Origin: Sphingomonas abietis
Lineage (GTDB): Bacteria > Pseudomonadota > Alphaproteobacteria > Sphingomonadales > Sphingomonadaceae
Length of the DNA: 64,000 bases
Reading direction: 5' to 3'
NCBI RefSeq assembly: GCF_027625475.1
Contig: NZ_CP115174.1
Location: 4,062,501-4,126,500 of the forward strand
Shown here one piece after another: positions 1 to 9,278 of this stretch (its first letter is position 1; every line of letters begins with the position of its first letter). Both the position numbers and the translations under genes were made by a program. A model generated the notes under the pieces. That model searched no databases and was not told the DNA's origin. It was given only the letters and a program-made list of their open reading frames with translations.

Positions 1-75
1 TGCCTCGCCCAATATGGCTGGTGCTGGTACGGCCAGCGCCGCACCGTGCAGGGCACGATCGGCTTCAAGTTCTGA
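1..75 (+). CDS. C-terminal end of an outer-membrane beta-barrel protein, probably a TonB-dependent receptor (partial)
   Basis: The window opens inside a gene read in frame 1 that stops with TGA at 73-75. Only 24 residues remain, ending in TIGFKF. A terminal strand with alternating hydrophobic residues and a final Phe is the usual Bam recognition signature of outer-membrane beta-barrels, and TonB receptors of sphingomonads commonly end this way. The rest of the gene lies outside the window, so substrate and exact family cannot be judged. Confidence 0.6.
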   Translation, partial: CLAQYGWCWYGQRRTVQGTIGFKF

Positions 76-84
76 CCGACCATT

Positions 85-108
85 CCGGCCCGCTTCGCAG
101 CGGGCCGG
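85..108. terminator. Hairpin between convergent genes
   Basis: A perfect 10-bp stem (85-94 with 99-108) closes a TCGC loop, between the end of the receptor gene on the plus strand and the end of the DUF885 gene on the minus strand. There is no strong T-tract on either side, so it is a likely but not proven bidirectional terminator. Confidence 0.5.
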
Positions 109-135
109 ACCCTCCCGAACGGCGGTCGGGCGCCC

Positions 136-1884
136 TTATTCCTCGTCGGGATAGGGGCCCTTGCCGCCGTCCGCGATGAACTGGTCGGTGCGCGCATCGA
201 CCACGCTCATCGGCACCGATCCCAGCTGCAGCATCGCATCGTGGAAGGCGCGGATGTTGAACTTCGCCCCCAGCGCCTTTTCGGCCCGTGCGCGATCGTT
301 GCGGATCGTCATCTCGCCGAGATAATAGCTCAGCGCCTGCCCCGGCCATGAGATGTAGCGATCCACCTCGGTCTCGATGTCGTGATCGGCGAGCGCGGTG
401 TTGTCGTGGAGGAATTGCTGGGCCTGCGCGCGCGTCCAGCCGAGATGGTGGACGCCGGTATCGACCACCAGCCGCGATGCGCGCCACATCTGGAAGCTCA
501 GCATCCCGAACTTCTCATAGGGCGTCTGGTACATCCCCATCTCGTCGCCGAGCCGCTCGCAATAGAGCGCCCAGCCCTCGCCATAGGCCGAGATATAGCC
601 CTCCTTGCGATAGCGCGGTTGATCCTTGTTCTCGGCCGCGAGCGGGATCTGGAAGGCGTGGCCCGGCGCGCTCTCGTGCAGGGTCAGCGCGGTCAGCTGG
701 TAGAGCGGCCGGCTCGGCAGATCATAGGTGTTGACCAGATAGATGCCGTTCCCGCCGCGCGCCGACGTATAGGTCGGCGCGATATCGGCCGGCACCGGCA
801 CGATCGCGAAGCGGCGGCGGGGCAGATGGCCGAACCAGGTCGAGGCCTTGCCGTCGAACATCTTGGCCGCCCACGCCGCGCGATCGAGCAGCGCCTGCGG
901 GGTCTTGGCGTAGAATTGGGGATCGGTGCGGAGATATTGGAGGAAAGCCGGGAAATCGCCCTTGAAGCCGGTCTGCTGCATCACCGCCAGCATCTCGGCA
1001 TGGATCGACGCGACCTGTTGCAGGCCATAAGCGTGGATCTGGTCCGGCGTCATGTCCAGCGTCGTGAATTCGCGGATCTTGCTGGTGTAATAAGCCTTGC
1101 CGTCGGGCAGCTTCTCGGCCGCCAGCACCGGATTGGCATGGGGGAAGTAATCGTCCTTCCAATAGCTGAGCAGCTTGGCGTAGGCCGGCACCACCTTGGC
1201 CATGATCACCGCCCGCGCCTGCGCGCGCAGCTGCTCCTGGCGGGCGGCGGGGATGTTGTGGGGCATCGTCTCGAAAGGGCCCCAATAGCCGGTATCCTCC
1301 GCCTTCTTCGCCTCCGCGACCGAGGCGATCGAACCGTCGCGCCCCACGATCGTCGCCTGGGGCGGGGTGAAGCCACGCGCCTCGCCCGCCTTCATATTGG
1401 CGATCTGCTGGTCGAAATAGCGCGGCGTCTCGCCCATCTGGGCGATGTAATTCTGATATTCCTGATCGGAACGCAGCGGCTTGGCGTCGATGCCGACCTG
1501 CCAGAAGGGTGAATCCGAATTGACCGGCTTCTCCCACTCGCGGAATTGCTGTTCGGCGAGCAACGCCTCGATCTGGCCGCGATAGACGGCATAATTGACC
1601 CGGTTCTCGGGCGTGAGCGAGGCTTGCGGGATCGCATCGAGCTGCTTGAGCACGCCCGCCCATTTCGCGGTGCGCACCGCCTGCGCCGCCGGCGAAACAT
1701 CGGGCAGATGCGGCGACATGATCGCGGCCGGCCCCTCGCCGGTCGATTGGCCGGCATCCGCCAGACGCCAGAGATATTCGTCGTTGGACAGCGTCAGGAA
1801 GCGCGCGTTCCAGTCGGCCGCGGGGCGTTGGGAAGCGGGTGCCGCCGCGATCAGCAGCGGCAACAGGATCAGGGCACGGCGCAT
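136..1884 (-). CDS. DUF885 family secreted metallohydrolase
   Basis: This is a 582-residue exported protein of the DUF885 family, zinc-peptidase-like enzymes whose substrates are mostly unknown. The N-terminus is a short signal peptide (MRRALILLPLLIAAAPA). The family hallmark HESAPGH is at about residues 403-409, and a downstream GEGWALY segment around 430-440 supplies the likely third metal ligand. I chose the ATG at 1884 because it starts directly with the signal peptide; an ATG at 1896 would add four residues (MEYP). The frame stays open further upstream to 2406, but that part lies antisense to the neighbouring thioesterase gene and is not coding. It is transcribed divergently from the thioesterase genes. 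Confidence 0.85.
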   Translation of the reverse strand: MRRALILLPLLIAAAPASQRPAADWNARFLTLSNDEYLWRLADAGQSTGEGPAAIMSPHLPDVSPAAQAVRTAKWAGVLKQLDAIPQASLTPENRVNYAVYRGQIEALLAEQQFREWEKPVNSDSPFWQVGIDAKPLRSDQEYQNYIAQMGETPRYFDQQIANMKAGEARGFTPPQATIVGRDGSIASVAEAKKAEDTGYWGPFETMPHNIPAARQEQLRAQARAVIMAKVVPAYAKLLSYWKDDYFPHANPVLAAEKLPDGKAYYTSKIREFTTLDMTPDQIHAYGLQQVASIHAEMLAVMQQTGFKGDFPAFLQYLRTDPQFYAKTPQALLDRAAWAAKMFDGKASTWFGHLPRRRFAIVPVPADIAPTYTSARGGNGIYLVNTYDLPSRPLYQLTALTLHESAPGHAFQIPLAAENKDQPRYRKEGYISAYGEGWALYCERLGDEMGMYQTPYEKFGMLSFQMWRASRLVVDTGVHHLGWTRAQAQQFLHDNTALADHDIETEVDRYISWPGQALSYYLGEMTIRNDRARAEKALGAKFNIRAFHDAMLQLGSVPMSVVDARTDQFIADGGKGPYPDEE

Positions 1885-1989
1885 AGGATACTCCATCGGA
1901 CAGGCGCGCACCCTGCCCGCCCCCTTCCGCCACCGCAACGGTATCGGCCACCGTTGCCGCCATATCGGAGGCGGGCTATCGAACCCGTC

Positions 1990-2442
1990 ATGAGTGTACA
2001 GGACAGACCCGCCGCCGGATCCGGCTTCGACGTCACGGCCGCCGCGCGGATGGTCGCCACCTTCGGCCATAATGGTGCGCTCGGCTGCCGCTTCCTCGAA
2101 CATGGCGCCGACTGGGCCGAACTCGCGCTCGATTATCGCGAAGACCTGATCGGCGACGAGGAGACCGGCGTGCTCGCCTCCGGCCCGATCATCGCGCTGA
2201 TGGACATGGCGACCAGCATGTCGGTGTGGATCCGGCGCGGCGCCTTCCGCCCGCAGGCGACGCTGGACCTGCGGATCGACTATCTGCGCGGCGCCGTGCC
2301 CGGCAGGACAGTGATCGGGCGCGGCGAATGCTATCGCCTGTCCCGCCGCGTCGCCTTCGTGCGCGGGCAGGCGCATGACGGCGATCCGGCCGATCCGATC
2401 GCCCATGTCACCGGCACTTTCATGATGACGGACGAAGCATGA
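1990..2442 (+). CDS. PaaI-type hotdog thioesterase (first of a tandem pair)
   Basis: A 150-residue protein of the hotdog-fold PaaI/YigI-like acyl-CoA thioesterase group. It shows the central helix segment (GPIIALMDMATSMSVWIRRG) followed by the strand TLDLRIDYLRGA typical of the fold. Where the canonical HGG motif is expected it has SGPIIALMD, so the active site may differ from its neighbour's. It starts at ATG 1990 and lies 16 bp upstream of a second hotdog gene, so the two are co-transcribed and may form a heteromer or act on related acyl-CoAs. The substrate is unknown. Confidence 0.75.
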   Translation: MSVQDRPAAGSGFDVTAAARMVATFGHNGALGCRFLEHGADWAELALDYREDLIGDEETGVLASGPIIALMDMATSMSVWIRRGAFRPQATLDLRIDYLRGAVPGRTVIGRGECYRLSRRVAFVRGQAHDGDPADPIAHVTGTFMMTDEA

Positions 2443-2458
2443 TGAGGGACAGGGCCTG

Positions 2459-2866
2459 ATGGTCGCCCCCCATGTCCTGCCGCCTTATGGCCGCTTCCTC
2501 GGCATCACCGCCGAAGCGACCGACGACGGCCCGCTGTTCGTCATGCCCTTTACCGATGCCGTCGTCGGCCGCCCGCATTTCGTCCATGGCGGCGCGCTCG
2601 CCGGCCTGCTCGAGATCGCCGCGGTCGGCACCGTGATGGCGGCGCTGGCCGACGTGCCGGGCGCCAGCGTCAAGCCGATCAACGTCACCGTCGATTTCAT
2701 GCGCGGCGGGCGCGAGCGCGACACCTATGCCGCGGCGATCGTCTCGCGGCTCGGCAACCGCATCGCCAATGTCGAGGCGTTCGCCTGGCAGGAGGATCGA
2801 TCGAAGCCGATCGCCAGCGCGCGGATGAACCTGATGGTCCGCCGCCCCGCGAAGGAGGAAGGCTGA
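2459..2866 (+). CDS. PaaI-type hotdog thioesterase (second of a tandem pair)
   Basis: A 135-residue hotdog-fold acyl-CoA thioesterase. It carries the classical motif FVHGGALAGLLE with HGG at residues 43-45, followed by the long central helix and the strand INVTVDFMRGG. The intact motif distinguishes it from the preceding paralogue. An AGGGA-like ribosome site precedes the start. The stop codon overlaps the start of the EVE-domain gene (TGATG at 2864-2868), so the three genes form one transcription unit with translational coupling. Confidence 0.8.
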   Translation: MVAPHVLPPYGRFLGITAEATDDGPLFVMPFTDAVVGRPHFVHGGALAGLLEIAAVGTVMAALADVPGASVKPINVTVDFMRGGRERDTYAAAIVSRLGNRIANVEAFAWQEDRSKPIASARMNLMVRRPAKEEG

Positions 2867-3267
2867 TGGCCTATTGGCTGCTGCGCTCCGAGCCCGATGC
2901 CTATGGCTGGGAGGATCTGGTCCGCGACGGCGGCACCGAATGGAATGGCGTGCGCAACTACGCCGCGCGCAATTTCCTGAAGGCGATGGCGGTCGGCGAC
3001 GAGGCGCTGTTCTACCACAGCAACACCGAGAAGGCGGCCGTCGGTATCATGGCGGTGACGCGGGCCTGGCAGCCCGATGGCGACGACGGGACGTGGGCAA
3101 GCGTGGCGGTGAAGCCGGTGCGCCCGCTGGCGAAGCCGGTGACGCTCGCCGCGATCAAGGCCGAACCGGCGCTGGCCGCGATGGAGATGATCCGCCAGTC
3201 CCGGCTCAGCGTGACCCCGGTGCGCGACGAGGAATGGCGGCTGTTGCTGGAGATGGCGGCCGGCTGA
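2866..3267 (+). CDS. EVE domain-containing protein
   Basis: A 133-residue single-domain EVE protein of the PUA superfamily, related to human THYN1. Characteristic blocks are YWLLRSEPD at the N-terminus, EWNGVRNYAARNFLKAM, and GDEALFYHSN with a following small-strand region. EVE domains are nucleic-acid readers that bind modified bases; stand-alone bacterial copies are common and their role is not established. The gene overlaps the upstream thioesterase by one base. Confidence 0.88.
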   Translation: MAYWLLRSEPDAYGWEDLVRDGGTEWNGVRNYAARNFLKAMAVGDEALFYHSNTEKAAVGIMAVTRAWQPDGDDGTWASVAVKPVRPLAKPVTLAAIKAEPALAAMEMIRQSRLSVTPVRDEEWRLLLEMAAG

Positions 3268-3319
3268 ACATCGCCCGCTTTGTCATCGACCTGACTTCAC
3301 CCTTTGCCAAGGGCAGTTC

Positions 3320-4570
3320 ATGTTGCGTTTGTTCAAGGCCTTGTGCCCGCTTGCCGTCGCCCTGCTCGCCGGATGCGCGGCCGTTCCCCATCAAGGCCAG
3401 GCCAAGGTCGCCGCCACGACGCAGGCGCCCCGGCCCGCGCGGCCGGTCATCCTGGTGTCGATCGACGGATTCCGGCCGGACTATCTGGATCGCGGCGTCA
3501 CGCCGACCCTGAACGCGCTGGCGGCAGGCGGTGCGCGCGCCGCGTTCATGCGGCCCTCCTTTCCCTCGATCACCTTTCCCAACCATTATACGCTGGTGAC
3601 CGGGCTGCGCCCCGATCATCACGGCATCGTCGCCAACACGATGGAGGATCCGGCGATGCCGGAGCCGGAATTCCAGATGAGCAACCACGCCGCCGTGACC
3701 GACCATCGCTGGTGGGACGAGGGCGAGCCGATCTGGGTGACCGCCGAACGGCATGGCATCCGCAGCGGCACGATGTTCTGGCCGGGTTCCGAGGCGGCGA
3801 TCCACGGCGTCCGGCCGCGCCTGTGGAAGCGTTTCGACTTCAACCTCCCCAACGCCGAGCGCGTCGATACCGTGCTGCATTGGATGGACAAGCCGGCTTC
3901 CCGCCGGCCGGGCTTCGTCACCCTCTATTTCGAAAAGGTCGATCATGAGGGCCATGAGCATGGGCCGGATTCGCCCGAAGTCACGCAGGCCATCGCCGAC
4001 GTCGATCGGGCGATCGGCCGGCTGGTCGACGGATTGCGGGCGCGGCATGTCGACGCGGACATCGTGATCGTGTCCGATCATGGCATGGCCGCCAAGAGCG
4101 TGGATCGCGGGATCAGGCTCGATTCGATCACCGCGCCCGCCAACTTCCACCTTGTCACCCACGGCCCGGTCGCGGAGATGGACGCTACACCCGGCAAGGA
4201 ACAGGAACTGGCCGACGCGCTGCTGAAGCCGCAGGACCATATGCAATGCTGGCGCAAGGATCAGATCCCGGCGCGCTTCGCCTACGGCCACAACCCGCGC
4301 GTGCCCGCCTTCGTCTGCCTCGCGCAGGTCGGCTGGTATATTTCGGCCGATGGCGCGGACCTCAAGGACGGGGGCGATCATGGCTATGACAATGCCGCCC
4401 CCGAGATGCACGCGACCTTCATTGCCACCGGCCCGTCGATCCGGCCGGGCACGGTCCTGCCGCCGTTCGACAATGTCGACGTCTACCCCTTCGTCATGCG
4501 CCTGCTCGGACTGTCCCCGCTCCCCTCGGACGGCGACATCGCCCCGCTGACGCCGGCGCTGCGGGAGTAG
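3320..4570 (+). CDS. Ectonucleotide pyrophosphatase/phosphodiesterase (NPP) family lipoprotein
   Basis: A 416-residue enzyme of the alkaline-phosphatase superfamily, NPP branch, which hydrolyses nucleotide or phosphodiester bonds. The N-terminus has a lipobox (LLAGC), so the mature protein is probably lipid-anchored in the envelope. The family signature is SITFPNHYT, with the catalytic nucleophile Thr at about residue 85. The first metal-binding Asp lies in IDGFRPDY and another metal ligand pair is SDHGM (Asp253-His254). Late residues GDHGYDN supply the remaining His ligand. The substrate cannot be inferred from its neighbours; it is convergent with typA. Confidence 0.88.
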   Translation: MLRLFKALCPLAVALLAGCAAVPHQGQAKVAATTQAPRPARPVILVSIDGFRPDYLDRGVTPTLNALAAGGARAAFMRPSFPSITFPNHYTLVTGLRPDHHGIVANTMEDPAMPEPEFQMSNHAAVTDHRWWDEGEPIWVTAERHGIRSGTMFWPGSEAAIHGVRPRLWKRFDFNLPNAERVDTVLHWMDKPASRRPGFVTLYFEKVDHEGHEHGPDSPEVTQAIADVDRAIGRLVDGLRARHVDADIVIVSDHGMAAKSVDRGIRLDSITAPANFHLVTHGPVAEMDATPGKEQELADALLKPQDHMQCWRKDQIPARFAYGHNPRVPAFVCLAQVGWYISADGADLKDGGDHGYDNAAPEMHATFIATGPSIRPGTVLPPFDNVDVYPFVMRLLGLSPLPSDGDIAPLTPALRE

Positions 4571-4623
4571 AGCGGGCAGCCTGGGGCGTGGTGCGCGCTT
4601 GCAGCCAGGCTTCATCCCGGAGG

Positions 4624-4697
4624 TCCGTTCGGCCTGAGCGCAGTCGAAGGCCATGCCCTGCGGTAGCGACACTTCGACTGCGCTCAGTGCGAACGGG
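4624..4697. repeat. Intergenic palindromic repeat (CTTCGACTGCGCTCAG type)
   Basis: Two inverted arms of about 24 bases (near 4625-4649 and 4672-4696) are complementary apart from about two positions. They carry the core CTTCGACTGCGCTCAG and its reverse complement, separated by about 22 bases. The unit sits between convergent genes and looks like a REP-type dispersed element; no gene is present in 4571-4790. Confidence 0.7.
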
Positions 4698-4790
4698 CGT
4701 AGGGCGTGGCTCGGGGCTCGTGCTCGCGGGAAGCCCATACAGGCTTTCCTGCTCCGCCCCAGACGCCCCCGCACCCGCCACCAACAAAAC

Positions 4791-4816
4791 GGGCCGCGTC
4801 CCGAAGGACGCGGCCC
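4791..4816 (-). terminator. Rho-independent terminator of typA
   Basis: An 11-bp perfect stem (4791-4801 with 4806-4816) has a 4-base loop that reads TTCG on the minus strand, an exceptionally stable tetraloop. It is followed on that strand by GTTTTGTTGG. It lies 33 bases past the typA stop codon. Confidence 0.85.
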
Positions 4817-4849
4817 GCATGGTTCGGAAGCCTGTGAGGCCCGGAAGGC

Positions 4850-6688
4850 TCAGCCTGCCGAGCGCTTCATCCGCTTGCGCTCGTTCGGATCGAGGAAGCG
4901 CTTGCGCAGCCGGATCGACTTGGGCGTGACCTCGACCATCTCGTCGTCGTCGATATAGGCGATCGCCTGCTCGAGCGTCGCGCGCTTCGGCGGGGTCAGG
5001 CGGACCTGGTCGTCCTTGCCGCCCGAGGCGCGGAAGTTGGTCAGCGCCTTGGTCTTCATCGGGTTGACCTCGAGGTCATCCGGCTTGGCGTTCTCGCCGA
5101 CGATCATGCCCTCGTAGAGCGACTCGCCATGGCCGACGAACAGGATGCCGCGCTCCTCGAGCGGACCCAGCGCATAGGTGTTGGCTTCGCCGGTGCCGTT
5201 GGAGATCAGCACGCCGTTCTTGCGGCCCTCGATCTTGCCCTTGTGGGGGCCGTACTTCTCGAACAGGCGGTTCATGATGCCGGTGCCGCGCGTGTCGGAC
5301 AGGAACTCGCCATGGTAGCCGATCATGCCGCGCGACGGCGCCGAGAAGGTGATGCGGGTCTTGCCGCCGACCGACGGACGCATGTCGGTCAGCTCGGCCT
5401 TGCGGATGTTCATCTTCTCGACGACGGTGCCCGAATATTCATCGTCCACGTCGATGATGACGGTCTCGTAGGGCTCGGTCTTCTTGCCGTCCTCGTCCTC
5501 GCCGAACAGCACGCGCGGGCGGCTGATGCCGAGCTCGAAGCCCTCGCGGCGCATCGTCTCGATCAGCACGCCGAGCTGCAATTCGCCGCGGCCGGCGACC
5601 TCGAAGCTGTCCTTGTCGGCAGCCTCGGTGACCTTCACGGCGACGTTCGATTCGGCTTCGCGCATCAGGCGGTCGCGGATCATGCGCGACGTGACCTTGC
5701 TGCCCTCGCGGCCGGCGAAGGGCGAGTCGTTCACCGCGAAACGCATCGACAGCGTCGGCGGATCGATCGGCTGCGCGTGCAGCGGCTCGGTCACCGAGGT
5801 GTCGGCGATGGTGTTCGCCACGGTGGCGACGGCGAGGCCGGCGAGCGAGATGATGTCGCCTGCCTTGGCTTCGTCGACCGGCACGCGATCGAGGCCGCGG
5901 AACGACATGATCTTCGACGCGCGGCCGGTCTCGATGATCTTGCCGTCATTATCGAGCGCGTGGATCGGCTGGTTGAGCTTCACCGTGCCCGAATTGACGC
6001 GGCCGGTGAGGATGCGGCCGAGGAAGTTGTCGCGGTCGAGCAAGGTCACCAGGAAGGTGAAGGGCACGCCGTCGACCTCGAGCGCGGGCGGCGGCACGTG
6101 GCTGACGATCGTCTCGAACATCGGGATCAGCGTGCCTTCGCGCGCGTCCATGTCGGTCGAGGCATAGCCGTTGCGGCCGGACGCGTAGAGCACGGGGAAA
6201 TCGAGCTGCTCGTCGGTGGCGTCGAGCGACACGAACAGGTCGAACACCTCGTCGAGCACCTCCTGGATGCGCGCATCCGGGCGATCGACCTTGTTGACGA
6301 CGACGATCGGCTTCAGGCCGAGCGCCAGCGCCTTGCCGGTGACGAACTTGGTCTGCGGCATCGCGCCTTCCGACGAATCGACCAGCAGCACCACGCCATC
6401 GACCATCGAGAGGATGCGCTCCACCTCGCCGCCGAAGTCGGCGTGGCCGGGGGTATCGACGATGTTGATGCGGATGCTCTCGCTCTCGCCCGGGGGCGTC
6501 CAGTCGACCGAGGTCGGCTTGGCGAGAATGGTGATCCCGCGCTCCTTCTCGAGGTCGTTGGAATCCATTGCGCGTTCCTCGACGCGCTGGTTGTCGCGGA
6601 AAGTGCCGGACTGACGGAAGAGCTGATCCACGAGGGTTGTCTTGCCGTGATCGACGTGGGCGATGATCGCCACGTTACGGAGCGCCAT
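4850..6688 (-). CDS. typA: Ribosome-associated GTPase TypA/BipA
   Basis: A 612-residue translational GTPase of the TypA/BipA family, full length for the family. The G1 motif AHVDHGKT is at residues 10-17. The switch segment ends in [18 protein letters not shown] is the G3 region, and NKVDRPDA is the G4 region. C-terminal EF-G-like domains and the BipA-specific C-terminal domain follow ([17 protein letters not shown]). TypA acts in ribosome assembly and stress or cold adaptation. It is monocistronic, ending at the strong hairpin at 4791-4816. Confidence 0.97.
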   Translation of the reverse strand: MALRNVAIIAHVDHGKTTLVDQLFRQSGTFRDNQRVEERAMDSNDLEKERGITILAKPTSVDWTPPGESESIRINIVDTPGHADFGGEVERILSMVDGVVLLVDSSEGAMPQTKFVTGKALALGLKPIVVVNKVDRPDARIQEVLDEVFDLFVSLDATDEQLDFPVLYASGRNGYASTDMDAREGTLIPMFETIVSHVPPPALEVDGVPFTFLVTLLDRDNFLGRILTGRVNSGTVKLNQPIHALDNDGKIIETGRASKIMSFRGLDRVPVDEAKAGDIISLAGLAVATVANTIADTSVTEPLHAQPIDPPTLSMRFAVNDSPFAGREGSKVTSRMIRDRLMREAESNVAVKVTEAADKDSFEVAGRGELQLGVLIETMRREGFELGISRPRVLFGEDEDGKKTEPYETVIIDVDDEYSGTVVEKMNIRKAELTDMRPSVGGKTRITFSAPSRGMIGYHGEFLSDTRGTGIMNRLFEKYGPHKGKIEGRKNGVLISNGTGEANTYALGPLEERGILFVGHGESLYEGMIVGENAKPDDLEVNPMKTKALTNFRASGGKDDQVRLTPPKRATLEQAIAYIDDDEMVEVTPKSIRLRKRFLDPNERKRMKRSAG

Positions 6689-6778
6689 GATTTATGATCC
6701 TGTCGGAGTTTCAGCGCGCGCCCTTAGCCCAACTACCGCGATGCAACAAGACCGGGCGGTGAAGAGACGGCCGCGCCG

Positions 6779-7411
6779 CTATGCCCGCGCCGCGATCAAC
6801 CCGGCGCCGAACAGGAAGAACAGCGATCCCGTCGCGCGATCGAAGGCGCGCTGGCGCTTCGGCGAGGCGAGCCAGCCGGCCAGCCGGCGCCCGCCCGCCG
6901 CATAGGCGACGTACCAGCCGGTCTCGATCACCACGAAGGTGCCCACCAGGATCGCGAACTGCGGCGCCCAGCCGGACTTCTGGCTGATGAACTGCGGGAA
7001 CAGCGCGGCCGCGAACAGGATCAGCTTGGGATTGGAGAGGCCGGTGAACAACGCGTCGCGATAAAGCGTGAAGGCGGAGACGCCAGGCGCCACCGGCACC
7101 TCGGGATCGAGCCCGGCCGCCGCCTTGCCCGCCCCCCGCCAGGCCTTGATGCCCAGCCACGCCAGATAGGCGGCGCCGGCATAGCGCATCGCATCGAACC
7201 AGCGCGGCGAGGCGAGCAGCAGCGCGCCGACCCCGGCCGCCGACGCCGCCAGCGCGATCAGCACCGCGCTCATGCAGCCCGCCATCGCCCAGATCGAGCG
7301 GCCGAAGCCGAACCGCACCGAGCGCGTCATGACGTGGAGCATGTTCGGCCCCGGCGTCCCCGAGATCAGGAACACCGTCGCCGCGAACAACCACCACCGA
7401 TCCCCAGTCAT
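6779..7411 (-). CDS. LysE/RhtB family amino-acid exporter
   Basis: A 210-residue membrane protein with about six hydrophobic segments. It has the LysE/RhtB N-terminal hallmark (FLISGTPGPNMLHVMTRSVRFG) and the central NPKLILFAAALFPQF segment. Such proteins export amino acids or homoserine-lactone-type compounds; the substrate cannot be predicted. I chose the ATG at 7411 because it begins just before the first transmembrane helix; the frame's upstream extension to 7792 has no family features and lies opposite the phoD start. Confidence 0.88.
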   Translation of the reverse strand: MTGDRWWLFAATVFLISGTPGPNMLHVMTRSVRFGFGRSIWAMAGCMSAVLIALAASAAGVGALLLASPRWFDAMRYAGAAYLAWLGIKAWRGAGKAAAGLDPEVPVAPGVSAFTLYRDALFTGLSNPKLILFAAALFPQFISQKSGWAPQFAILVGTFVVIETGWYVAYAAGGRRLAGWLASPKRQRAFDRATGSLFFLFGAGLIAARA

Positions 7412-7517
7412 CGCACCATATCCTTCCGGCCTTGCGCATAGCCCGTCTCGCGCCGGTGCGGGAGGGGGCAGGCCCGTGCCATAAATCCGCAATCGCCCAT
7501 GGCTAGCCCCGGTCGCC

Positions 7518-9068
7518 ATGACCACGCTCATCACCCCCTCGCGCCGGGCCCTGCTCGGCGGCCTCGTCGCCGCCCCCTTCGTGCTGACCACCAGGGCGCG
7601 CGCGCAGCTGTGGTTCACCGACTTCCCGTTCCAGCTCGGCGTCGCGGCCGGCGACATGACGCCCGACGGCTTCGTGATCTGGACCCGCCTCGTCCAGCAG
7701 CCGCTCGAGCCCAATGGCGGAATGCCGATGAAGCCGGTGGCGGTCGACTGGGAGGTCGCGACCGACGAGGGGTTCAAGCAGATCGTCGCCAAGGGCCAGG
7801 AGAATGCCTGGCCCGAGCTCGCCCATTCGGTGCATGTCGATGTCGCCCGGCTCCAGCCGGCGACACGCTATTTCTACCGCTTCACCTGCGGCGGCCTGCA
7901 CAGCAGCGTCGGCGCCGTCACCACGCTTCCCGCGCCGGGTTCGCAGGTCGACAGGATCCGCTTCGCCGCCGTCGGCTGCCAGCATTTCGAGCATGGCTGG
8001 TACACCGCCTATCGCGATGCCGCGCATCAATCGCCGGACTTCATGTTCCACTATGGCGATTACATCTACGAATATCATGATCCCTGGCCGACCGGCGGCG
8101 ACGGCCTGCCGATCACCCCGGTGCGCCGCTATTCGCGTGGCACGCCGATGAGCCTGGAAGATTATCGGGTCCGCTATGCCGACACCAAGCTGGACGGCGA
8201 TCTCCAGGCCGCGCACGTCGCCTGCGGCTGGTTCTGTACCTATGACGATCATGAGGTGGAGAATAATTGGGCCGGCCTGATCGACCAGGAGGGCGATCCG
8301 GCGGACATGTTCGTCTATCGCCGCAAGGCCGCGCTGCAAGCGTGGTACGAGCATATGCCGGTGCGCACCAAGCCCACCGCCGACGGCATCGTCGATTTCC
8401 ACCGCCGCGTCGATTACGGGACGCTCGCCCGCTTCCATTATCCCAACACCCGGCTCTACCGCTCCGACCAGCCGTGCGGCGACAATTACCAGCAGGATTG
8501 CGCCGAGCGCCACCGGCCGGGGCAGGACATGCTGAACGCCGCCCAGTGGAGCTGGCTGGAGGAGGGCTTCCGCTCCAGCCGCAACAGCTGGAACATCGTG
8601 CCGCAGCAGGTGATGGTCGCCATTCCCGACCGGCGTGCCAAGGGCGAGAGCCAGCCGGTCTACAATATGGATAGCTGGGGCGGCTATCCGGCCGCGCAGC
8701 AGCGGCTGCTGGAGATGTTCGCGCACGCGCCCAACGGCAATGTGCTGGTCGTCACCGGCGACGAGCATCGCAACTTCGCCAGCGATCTGGTGCTGCGCGA
8801 CAAGGTGGTGGCGAGCGAATTCGTCTCGACCTCGATCACCTCCAACGGCGACCATGCCGACGACGATCGCTCGGCGGCGATGCTGGCCAACAATGATTTC
8901 GTGAGGTGGATCAACGACCAGCGCGGCTATGTGCTGACCGAAGTGACCCGCGACGGCTGCGTCGGCGACTATCGCACGGTGGAGACGGTGACGCGCCGCG
9001 ACGCGCCGGTGGCGAGCGCGTCCAAATGGGCGCTGGCGTCGGGCAAGCCGGGCCTGGTGCGGGGCTGA
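7518..9068 (+). CDS. PhoD-like alkaline phosphatase/phosphodiesterase, Tat-exported
   Basis: A 516-residue protein of the PhoD metallophosphatase family. The N-terminus carries a twin-arginine signal (SRRALL at residues 8-13, then a hydrophobic stretch ending at ARAQ). An N-terminal PhoD domain begins with FQLGVAAGDMTPDGFVIWTRL. The metal-binding motifs are AVGCQHFEHGW, MFHYGDYIYEY, YDDHEVENNW and VTGDEHRNF. Members hydrolyse phosphate mono- or diesters in the periplasm with Ca/Fe. It is divergent from the LysE gene; no Pho-box was identified by eye. Confidence 0.9.
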   Translation: MTTLITPSRRALLGGLVAAPFVLTTRARAQLWFTDFPFQLGVAAGDMTPDGFVIWTRLVQQPLEPNGGMPMKPVAVDWEVATDEGFKQIVAKGQENAWPELAHSVHVDVARLQPATRYFYRFTCGGLHSSVGAVTTLPAPGSQVDRIRFAAVGCQHFEHGWYTAYRDAAHQSPDFMFHYGDYIYEYHDPWPTGGDGLPITPVRRYSRGTPMSLEDYRVRYADTKLDGDLQAAHVACGWFCTYDDHEVENNWAGLIDQEGDPADMFVYRRKAALQAWYEHMPVRTKPTADGIVDFHRRVDYGTLARFHYPNTRLYRSDQPCGDNYQQDCAERHRPGQDMLNAAQWSWLEEGFRSSRNSWNIVPQQVMVAIPDRRAKGESQPVYNMDSWGGYPAAQQRLLEMFAHAPNGNVLVVTGDEHRNFASDLVLRDKVVASEFVSTSITSNGDHADDDRSAAMLANNDFVRWINDQRGYVLTEVTRDGCVGDYRTVETVTRRDAPVASASKWALASGKPGLVRG

Positions 9069-9072
9069 TCCG

Positions 9073-9200
9073 TCATCCTCCCCTGCAAGGGGAGGGGGAC
9101 CGCCGGCACAGCCGGTGGTGGAGGGGTGATCCCGCGCCGGAGGCGTCGACACCCCTCCGACGCGCCTCGCGGCGCGCCACCTCCCCTGGGAGGGGAGGAT
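9073..9200. repeat. Compound palindromic repeat with two identical hairpins
   Basis: Hairpins with the same arms, CCTCCCCT and AGGGGAGG, occur at 9077-9095 (GCA loop) and 9180-9198 (GGG loop). Between them are further GC-rich inverted segments (GCCGGCACAGCCGG and CGCGCCTCGCGGCGCG). It fills most of the 210-base gap between phoD and telA and looks like a dispersed sphingomonad-type element rather than a gene. Confidence 0.7.
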
Positions 9201-9278
9201 GGATTAAGCGTATCACTTGAACAATACAGCGCCTCCATCCTACATTCACCGGCGAACAGTGAGGGACAGGACCACCGG

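Noticed and set aside
1885..2406. Upstream extension of the DUF885 gene
   Set aside because: It lies antisense to a hotdog gene and lacks homology; the signal peptide at 1884 marks the true start.
4588..4958. Short plus-strand frames over the palindrome and typA terminator
   Set aside because: They run through a REP-like repeat and an intrinsic terminator and into the typA antisense strand.
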